From the NCBI RefSeq assembly GCF_014203555.1, contig NZ_JACHJH010000007.1, positions 1 through 64,000 on the forward strand: DNA of 64,000 nucleotides, in the 5' to 3' direction. Shown piece after piece: positions 46,772-54,615 of this stretch. Positions within the stretch are counted from its first letter, which is position 1. Each line of letters begins with the position of its first letter. Position numbers and translations under genes: made by a program. This DNA comes from Streptomyces olivoverticillatus. Lineage in GTDB: Bacteria > Actinomycetota > Actinomycetes > Streptomycetales > Streptomycetaceae. The notes below the pieces were generated by a model. It worked only from the letters and a program-made list of their open reading frames with translations. It had not been told where the DNA came from and searched no databases.

Positions 46772-47476
46772 TCACGAACGCTTCAGCGCCGCCCGGCACA
46801 GCGCGTCCGCCCTGCGCGTGGTCTCCGGCAGCCGGTAGCCGCGGGTCAGGCGCAGGACATGGGCGCACGCGCCGTCCAGGCTCACCCGGTGGCCCACCGA
46901 GACGAAGACGGGCTTGACCCCGTCGCGGGTGCGCAGGGCGCGGCCCACCTCCTCGTCCCCGTCCAGCAGCGGCGAGGAATCACCGCGGCGCGGGCCGGGC
47001 TGCTCATGGCGGAAGGCGAACGGGTTCTTGGCGACGCCGATCGTCGGCAGGCCGGTCAGCACGCCGAGGTGGCTGGCCAGCCCGAAGCGCCGCGGGTGGG
47101 CGAGCCCGTAGCCGTCGCAGACCACGAGGCCCGGGGTCCGCTCCAGGCGGCCGAGGGCGGCGAGCACGGTGGGGATCTCCCGGAAGGCGAGCAGGCCGGG
47201 CACGTAGGGGAAGGCGACCCGGCCCACCGCCGTGGTCTCCTCCAGCACCTCGCAGGTGTCGGCGTCGAGCGCGACGGCGGCGGCCGCGACGACGTCCCGC
47301 TCGTCGTCGTAGGCGACGTCCACGCCGACGGCGACCAGCGGAGCGCCGGGCGGCGGGCCGGCCTCGTCGCGCACGACGCTCTCGCGCAACGCGTCCTGGA
47401 CGGCGCGGGCCTCCGCCTCCGTCGTGGGCCAGTCGGGCGGCAGTTCGCCGGGTATGTCGCTCATCGCAAGGGCCAT
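46772..47476 (-). CDS. nfi: Endonuclease V (deoxyinosine 3' endonuclease)
   Basis: A 234-residue Mg-dependent nuclease cutting near deoxyinosine in damaged DNA. Family marks: VAVGVDVAYDDERDVVAAAA with the first catalytic Asp, FPYVPGLLAFREIP, and VVCDGYGLAHPRRFGLASHL with the second acid and the YG/AHPR wedge. Start set at ATG 47476 because GGAAG is 5 nt upstream; ATG 47464 and GTG 47488 are alternatives. It is divergent from a YciI gene across 40 bp. Confidence 0.94.
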   Translation of the reverse strand: MALAMSDIPGELPPDWPTTEAEARAVQDALRESVVRDEAGPPPGAPLVAVGVDVAYDDERDVVAAAAVALDADTCEVLEETTAVGRVAFPYVPGLLAFREIPTVLAALGRLERTPGLVVCDGYGLAHPRRFGLASHLGVLTGLPTIGVAKNPFAFRHEQPGPRRGDSSPLLDGDEEVGRALRTRDGVKPVFVSVGHRVSLDGACAHVLRLTRGYRLPETTRRADALCRAALKRS

Positions 47477-47503
47477 AGTGGCTTCCACGCTACGTCACGG
47501 GCG

Positions 47504-47509
47504 TAGCCT
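47504..47509 (+). promoter_or_regulatory. Probable -10 of a leaderless yciI transcript
   Basis: TAGCCT stands 7 nt before the ATG at 47517; no Shine-Dalgarno site is present. Confidence 0.45.
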
Positions 47510-47516
47510 GGCGATC

Positions 47517-47816
47517 ATGTTCGTACTTGAGCTGACCTACATCGCGCCCATCGAACGCATCGACGCCGCCCTCGAAGAGCATGTGGCCTGGCTGGACGCC
47601 CACTACGCGTCCGGCGTCTTCATCGCCTCGGGCCGCAAGGTGCCCCGTGACGGCGGGATCATCATCGCGCTGGGCGAGGACCGCGCCAAGGTCGAGGAGA
47701 TCACCAGGAGCGACCCGTTCAGCGTGGCGGGCGTCTGCGAGTACACGATCACGGAGTTCGTGGCGACGAAGACCGCCCCGCCCCTGGAGCAGTACCGCCA
47801 GGAGCTACCGTCCTGA
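47517..47816 (+). CDS. YciI family protein
   Basis: A 99-residue ferredoxin-like-fold protein. FVLELTYIAPIERIDAALEEH and HVAWLDAHYASGVFIASG with the conserved His-Asp pair of the proposed active site, then DPFSVAGVCEYTITEF. Family members are small putative enzymes or dechlorinase-like proteins of uncertain substrate. The transcript looks leaderless. The 3' end overlaps the convergent beta-propeller gene by 12 nt. Confidence 0.9.
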   Translation: MFVLELTYIAPIERIDAALEEHVAWLDAHYASGVFIASGRKVPRDGGIIIALGEDRAKVEEITRSDPFSVAGVCEYTITEFVATKTAPPLEQYRQELPS

Positions 47817-48899
47817 CCCTTGCGGCCGCGGCGCCGCGCCGAGACGGGCGGCCCGCCCCTTCTCCCCCGCCGCCCAGCAGCCGCCGTCCGGTGCGCAGGC
47901 GACCGTGTCGTAGGAGCCGGTGTCGAAGCCGCGCCAGGTGCGGCCGCCATCCGTGGTGATCTCGCTGCCGGTGGGGCCGACGGCCACGGCCGTGGCGCGG
48001 CCGCGCGGCAGCCAGGCCACGCCCGAACGGTAGGCGGCGGGCGGCTCGTCGGCCGCGCGCCAGCTCCTCCCGCCGTCGGCGCTGACGGCGGCGGCGCGCT
48101 CCGAGGGCTGTCCGGCGCGGTAGTCGCCGCCGACGGCCAGCCCGCGGCCCCCGCGGAAGGCGAGCGCGAACACGCCGCGCGCGGGGTCGCCCGCCGGTAC
48201 GGGCGTGGCGGCGGCGGTCCAGGTGCGGCCCCGGTCGGCGGAGTGCAGGACGCGGGAGGCGGCGGCGCCGCCGGTGGCGATCCATGCGTCGCGGGTGCCC
48301 GAGGTCACCACGCACTGGCCGCTCGCGGCGAACGCCGCCTCGCCGGGCTGCGCGGCGGGCATTCCGGCCGGGGGAAGCAGCCGCCAGGTGCGGCCGCCGT
48401 CCGCGGTCGCGAGGACGCGGAAGCGGCCGTCGACCGGGTCGCCGAGCGCGATGCCGTGGCGGTGGTCGAAGAAGGCCAGGCAGTCGTAGAAGGCCCGTGG
48501 GTCGGTGTTGCGGAAGCTCTCCGTCCAGTGGGCTCCGCCGTCGGCCGTGCGGAAGATCCGCGAGGCCTCGCCCTCGCCGATGGCGAGGACGACGGCGTGC
48601 CGGGCGTCGAATGCCTCGACGTCCCGGAACTCCAGGGCCCCCGCCCCCGGCGGCGAGACGTCGCGCCAGTGGCCGCCGCCGTCACGGGTGAGCAGCACGG
48701 TCCCCTTGGTACCCGCCACCCAGGCGGTGGACCGGCTCACCGCGGCGAGCCCGCGGAAGCGCGCGTCGCTCCCGGTGGCCTTGGCCTGCCAGGCCACTCC
48801 CGGCACCGGCCGCTGCGCCGCCTGCGCGGGAGCCGCACCGGCCGCCGTCACGGCCAGCGCCACCGACAACGCCCGTATCCACTTCACCGTCCGCCTCAT
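47805..48899 (-). CDS. Exported YCF48/BNR-repeat beta-propeller protein
   Basis: A 364-residue secreted protein. Signal peptide 1-28 (RRTVKWIRALSVALAVTAAG then APAQAA). Asp-box-like repeats occur along the chain: LLTRDGGGHWRDV, FRTADGGAHWTES, LATADGGRTWRLL, HSADRGRTWTAA, VSADGGRSWRAA and TTDGGRTWRGF, six blades of a beta-propeller similar to the YCF48 photosystem II assembly factor fold. In Streptomyces these are described as putative oxidoreductases without proven activity. Function unknown; extracellular or lipid-free location suggested by the signal. Confidence 0.88.
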   Translation of the reverse strand: MRRTVKWIRALSVALAVTAAGAAPAQAAQRPVPGVAWQAKATGSDARFRGLAAVSRSTAWVAGTKGTVLLTRDGGGHWRDVSPPGAGALEFRDVEAFDARHAVVLAIGEGEASRIFRTADGGAHWTESFRNTDPRAFYDCLAFFDHRHGIALGDPVDGRFRVLATADGGRTWRLLPPAGMPAAQPGEAAFAASGQCVVTSGTRDAWIATGGAAASRVLHSADRGRTWTAAATPVPAGDPARGVFALAFRGGRGLAVGGDYRAGQPSERAAAVSADGGRSWRAADEPPAAYRSGVAWLPRGRATAVAVGPTGSEITTDGGRTWRGFDTGSYDTVACAPDGGCWAAGEKGRAARLGAAPRPQGSGR

Positions 48900-49001
48900 G
48901 GGCGGTGAAGCTAGCGGAGGCCGAACGGGGCGTCTACAGCGGCGAAAGCGTCAACGTGACGCCCGTCCACCCTTGAGGCTTTCCTTCAACTTCCTTGCGC
49001 T

Positions 49002-49019
49002 AGAAGGCATATGTCTTCT
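49002..49019. repeat. Palindrome in the divergent region before the SsgA-like gene
   Basis: AGAAG at 49002-49006 and CTTCT at 49015-49019 flank a central GCATATGT with CATATG at the middle, forming an 18-bp near-perfect palindrome. It is in the 253-bp divergent region between the propeller gene and the SsgA-like gene, so it may be an operator. Confidence 0.4.
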
Positions 49020-49152
49020 TTTTCAAGGACAGTGATGCAGCTCACGCTTGATTCATGTGCACTGCGGCATTCGATAAACCGTCTGACCACCTGTAGGCGT
49101 CGTAGCGGCACGGAAGCGCACCACCCGGAACACCATCGCAAGGGAGCTGGCG

Positions 49153-49566
49153 TTGTCCACTGTCATCGAACAGGCTGTCCAGGCTCGGATCATTGCGTCG
49201 GCCCCGCCGTCCCGCACGGTTCCCGCGCAGCTGCTGTACGAGCGTGCCGATCCCTTCGCCGTCCGCGTCACCTTCCCCCCGGCCGCCTCCCTGGACGGCG
49301 ACGAGGTCGAATGGGCCTTCGCCCGCGAGCTGCTGGCCCGCGGCCTGCTGACCCCCGCGGGCGGCGGCGACGTCCGGGTGTGGCCGTGCGGGCCGCACCG
49401 GACCGTGCTGGAGTTCCACGCGGCGGAGGGCGTGGCCATGGTCCAGCTCGACACTCCGGAGCTGCGCACGTTCCTGGCCCGTACCTACGCGCTCGTCCCG
49501 GCGGGTGGCGAGGGCGGGCACCTGGATGTGGACAGCGACCTGGCGGTGCTGCTGCGCGAGGCGTGA
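49153..49566 (+). CDS. SsgA family sporulation/cell-division regulator (SsgD-like)
   Basis: SsgA-like proteins are small actinomycete-only proteins guiding septum and wall synthesis. The 137-residue protein has ADPFAVRVTFPPAASLDGDEV, WAFARELLARGLLTPAGGGD, VRVWPCGPHRTVLEFHAAEG and a C-terminal FLARTYALVP, all family marks. The start is a TTG at 49153 preceded by AAGGGAG; no ATG or GTG upstream fits. Its N-terminus STVIEQAVQARIIASAP and the neighbourhood suggest the SsgD/SsgE branch rather than SsgB, but this is from memory. Confidence 0.88.
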   Translation: MSTVIEQAVQARIIASAPPSRTVPAQLLYERADPFAVRVTFPPAASLDGDEVEWAFARELLARGLLTPAGGGDVRVWPCGPHRTVLEFHAAEGVAMVQLDTPELRTFLARTYALVPAGGEGGHLDVDSDLAVLLREA

Positions 49567-49579
49567 GCGGGGCCGGACC

Positions 49580-51055
49580 CTACGGGACGTAGGCCACCCA
49601 GTCCGTGCCGGGGATGTCGTGCGGGTGCCAGGTGCGTGCGAAGGGCGGCAGATACGGATCGTTCGTATCGAACAGCAGCGCCGTCGGCATGCTCGCCGCC
49701 GCCCGCACGATGCCGGCATTCGTCGTCGACCGGTTGTTCCCCATCGTCTCCGCCGACGCGCACCCCGCCTCGTAGGCGATGGGCTGTGCCCGGGGGCCCG
49801 TGACCAGACACGGGGGTTGGAGTCCCAGCCGCATCAGTTCGTCCGCCGCGCGCCGGTAGCGCACGGTGGTGTCGCGCGCGTCGGCGGTGTTCACCCGCAA
49901 CTCCTCGACCTGCACCACGAGGTGGACGGCCAGCACCGCGGTCAGCAGGCCCGCGACGGCATACCTGGGCCGCCCCGGCCGCGCGGCCCGCACCGCCCGG
50001 GCGGCCAGGCCGGCCACCGGCAGGGCGAACAGCGCGTACGAGGGCAGTAGGAAGCGCGGGGCCGAGTAGTCGAGCAGCAGCAGGTAGGGCGCCGCGAGTG
50101 AGAGCCCGCAGGCGACCGGCAGGAAGGTCACCGCGGTCGGGGCCAGCGCACAGGCCGCGGCGAGGAGCACGGGAAGCAGCAGCCACCACAGCGAGTGCGT
50201 GACCGCCGGGCCCGCGATGTGACAGGGCCGGCACAACTGCGGCCCGTTGAGCGAGCGGTAGGCGGCCCGCAGCCCGGCGCCCAGGTGCGCCCCCATGCCG
50301 CCTTCGGTGTCGCTGGAGACGGCCAGCCGCCCGCCGATGCCGCCGAACCGCACGTACGCCTCGATGGTCCACTGCACGCCGCCGAGCGCCAGGCCGCCCA
50401 GGACGGCCGCCACGGTGCCGGGACGCCGCCAGTCGCGTACGGCCGCGCAGGCGGCCAGCAGGGGCAGGGCGAGCCAGACGGCGTCCGGTGCGCGGAACAG
50501 CGTGACGGCGACGAGGGTGGCAGCCAGGCCCAGCAGGGCGCGGCGCCGCCCGGGTCCGTCGTGGCGGGCCCGCAGGAACCAGCCCACCACGGCCACGGAG
50601 GTCAGCGCGACCCAGAGGTTGGGCATGACCTCGGGGCCGCTGAGCACGGTGATCCACAGCCCGCCGAAGAGCAGCGCGGCCAGCGCGGTGCACCCGCGGC
50701 CCAGCAGCGGCTCCCAGACCTTGAACGCGGCGAAGAGCGCGGCCGAGGAGAGCAGCACCAGCGCCACGCGCAGCACGGGGGGGGAGGAGGTGAGGGCGAT
50801 GACGGGCCCGACGAGGAAGCTGATGCCGCGGGAGCGGGGGGCGCTGAAGAATGCGGCGGGGTTGCGGGGGTCGACCTGCGAGAGGTAGACGGTCTCGTCC
50901 CAGCCGAGATCCATGTGCACGACCGCGTAGCACAGTTGGACCACCGCGAAGGCCAGCGCGACGGCGGCCAGACGGGGATCGCGCAGCGGTGCGGCGCTGC
51001 TGACGCGGGCAAGGGCGGCGGGGAGGGGACCGGACCGCCGGTCGGTGGTGGCCAT
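49580..51055 (-). CDS. Polytopic membrane glycosyltransferase-like protein (GT39/PMT-type)
   Basis: A 491-residue membrane protein with about ten to eleven hydrophobic segments. After the first one, DLGWDETVYLSQ carries acidic residues where GT-C enzymes hold their metal and donor site. The segment YSAPRFLLPSYALFALPV is typical of mannosyltransferase-like GT-C proteins. The last 100 residues form a soluble C-terminal domain (TGPRAQPIAYEAGCAS). Probably uses polyprenyl-phosphate sugar at the outer membrane face. Donor and acceptor unknown. The convergent SsgA-like gene ends 13 bp away. Confidence 0.78.
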   Translation of the reverse strand: MATTDRRSGPLPAALARVSSAAPLRDPRLAAVALAFAVVQLCYAVVHMDLGWDETVYLSQVDPRNPAAFFSAPRSRGISFLVGPVIALTSSPPVLRVALVLLSSAALFAAFKVWEPLLGRGCTALAALLFGGLWITVLSGPEVMPNLWVALTSVAVVGWFLRARHDGPGRRRALLGLAATLVAVTLFRAPDAVWLALPLLAACAAVRDWRRPGTVAAVLGGLALGGVQWTIEAYVRFGGIGGRLAVSSDTEGGMGAHLGAGLRAAYRSLNGPQLCRPCHIAGPAVTHSLWWLLLPVLLAAACALAPTAVTFLPVACGLSLAAPYLLLLDYSAPRFLLPSYALFALPVAGLAARAVRAARPGRPRYAVAGLLTAVLAVHLVVQVEELRVNTADARDTTVRYRRAADELMRLGLQPPCLVTGPRAQPIAYEAGCASAETMGNNRSTTNAGIVRAAASMPTALLFDTNDPYLPPFARTWHPHDIPGTDWVAYVP

Positions 51056-51079
51056 GCCCCCTTTTACCGCATCATCCTG

Positions 51080-51571
51080 TCAGTCGTGCCCCACACCCCG
51101 GGCCCGGGCACGGGAGGCGGCGATCTCCGCTTCGGCGGCGGCCCGGTCGGCCCAGCAGGCGGTGTCGACGGACTTGCCGGGCTCGAGTTCCTTGTAGACC
51201 TCGAAGAAGTGCTGGATCTCCAGCCGGTCGAACTCGGGGAGGTGCCGCAGGTCGCGGACGTGCTCGTGGCGGGGGTCCGCGGAGGGCACGCACAACACTT
51301 TGTCGTCCTCGCCCCGTTCGTCCCGCATGCGGAACATGCCGATGGCGCGACACCGGATGACCACGCCGGGGAAGGTGGGGTCGCCGGCGAGGACGAGGGC
51401 GTCCAGCGGCTCCCCGTCGGCGCCCAGGGTGCCGTCGACGAAGCCGTAGTCCGCGGGGTAGCGGGTGGAGGTGAACAGCATCCGGTCGAGCCGGATCCGT
51501 CCCAGCTCATGGTCCATCTCGTACTTGTTCCGACTGCCTTGCGGGATCTCCACGACGACGTCGAAGTCCAC
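51080..51571 (-). CDS. ppa: Soluble inorganic pyrophosphatase, family I, with altered metal signature
   Basis: A 163-residue pyrophosphatase. [62 protein letters not shown] and [15 protein letters not shown] match the actinobacterial family. The PROSITE-type metal motif D-G-D-P-L-D reads D-G-E-P-L-D: the middle Asp is Glu (codon GAG). In family I enzymes all three Asp bind Mg. The GTG at 51571 follows AGGAG; an upstream extension to 51640 is not family-like. Streptomyces have a main ppa elsewhere, so this is likely a second copy. It lies between a membrane GT and a DMT exporter. Confidence 0.9.
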   Translation of the reverse strand: MDFDVVVEIPQGSRNKYEMDHELGRIRLDRMLFTSTRYPADYGFVDGTLGADGEPLDALVLAGDPTFPGVVIRCRAIGMFRMRDERGEDDKVLCVPSADPRHEHVRDLRHLPEFDRLEIQHFFEVYKELEPGKSVDTACWADRAAAEAEIAASRARARGVGHD

Positions 51572-51725
51572 GGGCGCTCCTGTCACGGGGTGGCCGGATC
51601 CGGGCTTCCATGGTGGCGCGGCGCGCCCCGCGGGCGCCATGGTGCGTCGGCGTGCGCTCCATGGCCGGATCGCCGCGACCCCCGCGGCCTCCTGGGCCTC
51701 CTGGGCGTGTCCGATGGGCGGGGAT

Positions 51726-52709
51726 TCAGCCGGAATCGGAGTCGGAACGGGCCGGAACCAGACACCGTGGACGCGACCGGGGGTGCGGCACCGAGGGCGT
51801 CCCTACGCCGTCCGGCCCCGGCGGCACTACCGCGTCGGGCGGAGATCCGGCCAGTACGACGAGCTCGCGGGGGGCATCGGTGGAGGCGTTCGCCCCTTGG
51901 ACGGTCAGGGCGATCACGCCGACGGCGGCAACGGCTCCGGCGGCGACGGCCAGCAGGGCGCCGGCCAGTCCGTAGCGGAACGCCTCGCCCAGCGAGAGGA
52001 TTCCGACGGCCGAGGCCACGACGGGGTTGACCACGGTGACGGTGGCCAGCGGTGCGGCCAGGCCCGCGCCCCGGTAGGAGGCCTGGGAGAGCAGCATCCC
52101 GGCGGAGGCGAGCAGCGCTATCACCGCGAGGCCGGGCAGCATGGCGGCCGGCCGGTGCACGTCCCAGTCCTCGGCGGCGGCCTTGGTGAAGACCGAGGCC
52201 ATGCCGAAGGCGGCGCCCGCCGCCGTCGCCAGCACCACGCCCCGTACGACCGGCCGTCGCACCCGGCGCGCGGCAATGGCCAGCAGGGCCACGGCGCCCA
52301 GTACCGCCGCGACGAGCACGGGCCGCTGGCCGCCGTCGAGGGACTCGGTGCGCGGCGGCCCGGTCAGGGCGAGCAGCCCGGCGAGCCCGGCCGTGGCCAG
52401 CACGGCGCCCCGCCAGCCCCTCGCACCCACGGGTCTGTGCACGAACAGCGCGGCCATCGGCAGCGCGAAGACGATCGTCAGCGCGCCCAGCGGCTGCACC
52501 AGGCTGAGCGGCCCGAACGCCAGCGCCAGCACGTGCAGCCCCGCCCCCACCCCGGTGAGCGCCACCGCGCCCCACCACCCCGGTCTTCGCAGCGGCCCGC
52601 GGCCGCCGGCTCCGCCCGTGGCCGCCACCCGCTCCTGCACGATGGCCGCGCCCGCGTAGCAGACGGCGGACACCAGGCACAGCGCCACCGATGCCACCAG
52701 CGCGCTCAC
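51726..52709 (-). CDS. EamA/DMT-superfamily membrane transporter-like protein
   Basis: A 327-residue membrane protein with nine to ten hydrophobic segments, for example [40 protein letters not shown] and [20 protein letters not shown]. The two internal halves look repeated, as in drug/metabolite transporters ([16 protein letters not shown] and [20 protein letters not shown]). A Pro/Gly-rich soluble tail of about 40 residues follows the last segment. GTG start. Divergent from the indolocarbazole-type cluster across 379 bp, so it could be a co-regulated exporter, but this is only proximity. Confidence 0.85.
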   Translation of the reverse strand: MSALVASVALCLVSAVCYAGAAIVQERVAATGGAGGRGPLRRPGWWGAVALTGVGAGLHVLALAFGPLSLVQPLGALTIVFALPMAALFVHRPVGARGWRGAVLATAGLAGLLALTGPPRTESLDGGQRPVLVAAVLGAVALLAIAARRVRRPVVRGVVLATAAGAAFGMASVFTKAAAEDWDVHRPAAMLPGLAVIALLASAGMLLSQASYRGAGLAAPLATVTVVNPVVASAVGILSLGEAFRYGLAGALLAVAAGAVAAVGVIALTVQGANASTDAPRELVVLAGSPPDAVVPPGPDGVGTPSVPHPRSRPRCLVPARSDSDSG

Positions 52710-52817
52710 TGCTCGCCTCTGCTCTCCGCCCGCCCCCGGCGGCCCGTCCCCTCGTCCATGGAATCCACCATGCCGTGCGCCGAGCCGCCCCGTCGTCGTA
52801 CTTGAGTACGGACTTAC

Positions 52818-52839
52818 CCCTACTCCCGAGGGAGTAGGG
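52818..52839. promoter_or_regulatory. 10-bp perfect inverted repeat, candidate operator
   Basis: CCCTACTCCC (52818-52827) and GGGAGTAGGG (52830-52839) separated by GA. Next to the shorter palindrome GTACTTGAGTAC (52798-52809). The position, 109 bp from the DMT start and 250 bp from the oxidase start, favours control of the DMT transporter gene or of both directions. Confidence 0.5.
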
Positions 52840-53025
52840 AACCTAGGGGACGCGGACGCCGCAGGCGGATCACGGGGACGGGAAATACCACAAGGGGAAA
52901 TCCGGTATGTGACGCATCCACATCGTCCGTATGCCGTCTACGCATTCGTCGAGGCGGGTGGGGATTCCGATACGAGATCCGCGCCGTTTGCCGGTGTCCT
53001 GAAACTTTATTGCACCCGTCAGCCG

Positions 53026-53047
53026 TCTATGAAATCTCTATGAAGTC
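53026..53047 (+). promoter_or_regulatory. Tandem 11-bp direct repeats, SARP-like binding-site pattern
   Basis: TCTATGAAATC and TCTATGAAGTC are adjacent and in phase with one DNA turn (10 of 11 bases equal). SARP activators of Streptomyces antibiotic clusters bind heptamer direct repeats at 11-bp intervals about 8 bp upstream of the -10. TACGGG at 53051-53056 is at such a distance but is a weak -10. Confidence 0.45.
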
Positions 53048-53088
53048 CCATACGGGGAATTGATGCACTTTTACGGGGGGAAAGTTCA

Positions 53089-54615
53089 ATGTCCGACAAC
53101 ATGCGCTTTTGGCATGCTCACGCGGTCGGTGGAGGTGGGGTCGAAAACCGGAGGATCATCGTCATCGGGGCAGGAATAGCGGGCCTCGTGGCGGCGTACG
53201 AACTGGAGCGGCTCGGCCACCGGGTGGAGGTACTGGAAGGCAACAACCGCATCGGCGGCCGCATCCACACCCACCGTTTCGGGAAGGGCGCCGGAGCGCC
53301 CTCCGTCGAACTCGGCGCCATGCGCATTCCGACCCACCACCGGCTCACGCTCGAATACATTCGGCACCTCGGACTGGAGGAAAACCTCGGGGCGTTCAGC
53401 ACACTCCTGTCGGAGGAGAACGCATTCCTCCACACCGACGGCGGCTTCGTCCGCATCAAGGACGCCGCCGGACCGCTGCGCGAGAACTTCCGGCGCGAGC
53501 TGGAAGAGCGCCTGCCCGGCCACGACCACAACGAGGGCACCGTCGTCTTCGGCGCCTGGCTCACAGCCATCGTCGACGCCATCGCGCCCCCGGACCTGCG
53601 GGACGCGCTCCGCGAGGACCTGCGCCGTCAACTCCTCGCCCTGGTGGACCGCATCGACCTCGCACCCCACCTGCGCGGCGCGGCGGGCGACCGGGTCGAC
53701 CTGCACTCGCTCTTCTCCGCCCACCCCGGCATCCGCGCCGGGTGCAGCGGCAGGCTCAACAGCTTCCTCGACGACATCCTCGCCGAGACCAGCCCCGCCC
53801 TGCTGCGGCTCAACGGCGGCATGGACCAGCTGCCCCGCCGGCTCGCCGGCCGGCTGCGCACCCCGGTGGTCTGCGGCCGCAAGGCCGTGGGGCTCGAAGT
53901 GCGCCCCGACGGGGTGCTGGTGCACGTCCGGGCGGGTGCCCGCACCCGCGTCGAGCACGCCGACTTCGTGCTCTGCACGGTCCCCTTCCCGGCTCTGCGC
54001 CGGATGCACCTGTCCGGGCTCGACGCCGACAAGCTGGCGGTGCTGCGCGAGGTGCACTACTGCCCGGCCACCAAGGTCGCCTTCCACTGCCGGGAGCCCT
54101 TCTGGTGGGAGGGCGGCATACGCGGCGGCGCCTCCTTCACCGGCGGCGCCATCCGTCAGACCTACTACCCGCCCGTCGACGGCTCCCCGGGTCAGGGCGC
54201 CGCGCTGCTGGCCAGCTACACCATCGGCGACGAGGCGGCCCGCCTCGGGCACCTCTCGGCCCGGCGCCGCCACCGCCTGGTGCTCCAGGAGCTCGGCGCG
54301 GTCCACCCCGAACTGCTGCGGCCCGGCATGGTCCGCGCGGCCGTGAGCGCGGCCTGGGGCGAATGCCGCTGGAGCGGCGGCGGCTGCACCACCCGCTGGG
54401 GGAAGAACGCCGCCGAGTGCGAGGAGGAACTGCTGCGCGCAGCCCGGCCGGTGGGCCGGCTGTTCTTCGCGGGCGAGCACTGCTCGTCGGCACCCGCCTG
54501 GATCGAGGGGGCGATCGAGTCCGCGCTGCGGGCCGTGGAGGAGATCGAGCGCTACGAGCCCGGGCCCCGCCACGCGGTCGCCAGCGGCCGCCACAACCCC
54601 GCCGGAGCACTGTGA
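53089..54615 (+). CDS. FAD-dependent L-tryptophan oxidase-like protein (RebO/StaO/VioA family)
   Basis: A 508-residue flavin amine oxidase. RebO, StaO and VioA oxidise tryptophan (or chlorotryptophan) to the imine of indole-3-pyruvate, the first step to bisindoles. FAD Rossmann motif VIGAGIAGLVAAYELERLG (about 25-43), the GG doublet in NNRIGGRIHTHRF, ELGAMRIP (flavin contact), and the C-terminal FAGEHCSSAPAWIEGAIESA are intact. GGGGGG precedes the ATG. The stop overlaps the next ATG (TGATG). Position directly before a RebD/VioB-type gene makes the role clear; whether the substrate is plain or modified tryptophan is not known, and no halogenase is seen. Confidence 0.92.
   Translation: MSDNMRFWHAHAVGGGGVENRRIIVIGAGIAGLVAAYELERLGHRVEVLEGNNRIGGRIHTHRFGKGAGAPSVELGAMRIPTHHRLTLEYIRHLGLEENLGAFSTLLSEENAFLHTDGGFVRIKDAAGPLRENFRRELEERLPGHDHNEGTVVFGAWLTAIVDAIAPPDLRDALREDLRRQLLALVDRIDLAPHLRGAAGDRVDLHSLFSAHPGIRAGCSGRLNSFLDDILAETSPALLRLNGGMDQLPRRLAGRLRTPVVCGRKAVGLEVRPDGVLVHVRAGARTRVEHADFVLCTVPFPALRRMHLSGLDADKLAVLREVHYCPATKVAFHCREPFWWEGGIRGGASFTGGAIRQTYYPPVDGSPGQGAALLASYTIGDEAARLGHLSARRRHRLVLQELGAVHPELLRPGMVRAAVSAAWGECRWSGGGCTTRWGKNAAECEEELLRAARPVGRLFFAGEHCSSAPAWIEGAIESALRAVEEIERYEPGPRHAVASGRHNPAGAL

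Larger units (their letters stand above)
52710..53088. promoter_or_regulatory. Divergent promoter region of the indolocarbazole-type cluster
   Basis: A 379-bp noncoding region, clearly more A/T-rich from 52880 on. It holds three symmetric or repeated elements: a GTACT/AGTAC palindrome (52798-52809), a 10-bp perfect inverted repeat (52818-52839), and 11-bp direct repeats (53026-53047) close to the oxidase start. GGGGGG at 53075-53080 is the ribosome binding site for the first biosynthetic gene. No open frame fits. Confidence 0.6.

Noticed and set aside
51572-51725. Partial palindromes around CCATGG between ppa and the DMT gene
   Set aside because: Arms do not align over more than about 6 bp without bulges, so no convincing terminator or operator.
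49580-52709. Membrane GT, ppa and DMT genes as part of the indolocarbazole cluster
   Set aside because: They are adjacent but on the opposite strand, with general functions and a regulatory region in between; no sequence feature links them to bisindole chemistry.
53109-54614. Open frame running through the oxidase gene in another phase and into the RebD-like gene
   Set aside because: Could be read as a longer chromopyrrolate synthase, but the first 500 residues are Arg/Pro-rich with no similarity, while the oxidase frame is fully conserved and the RebD-like protein starts cleanly at 54615.
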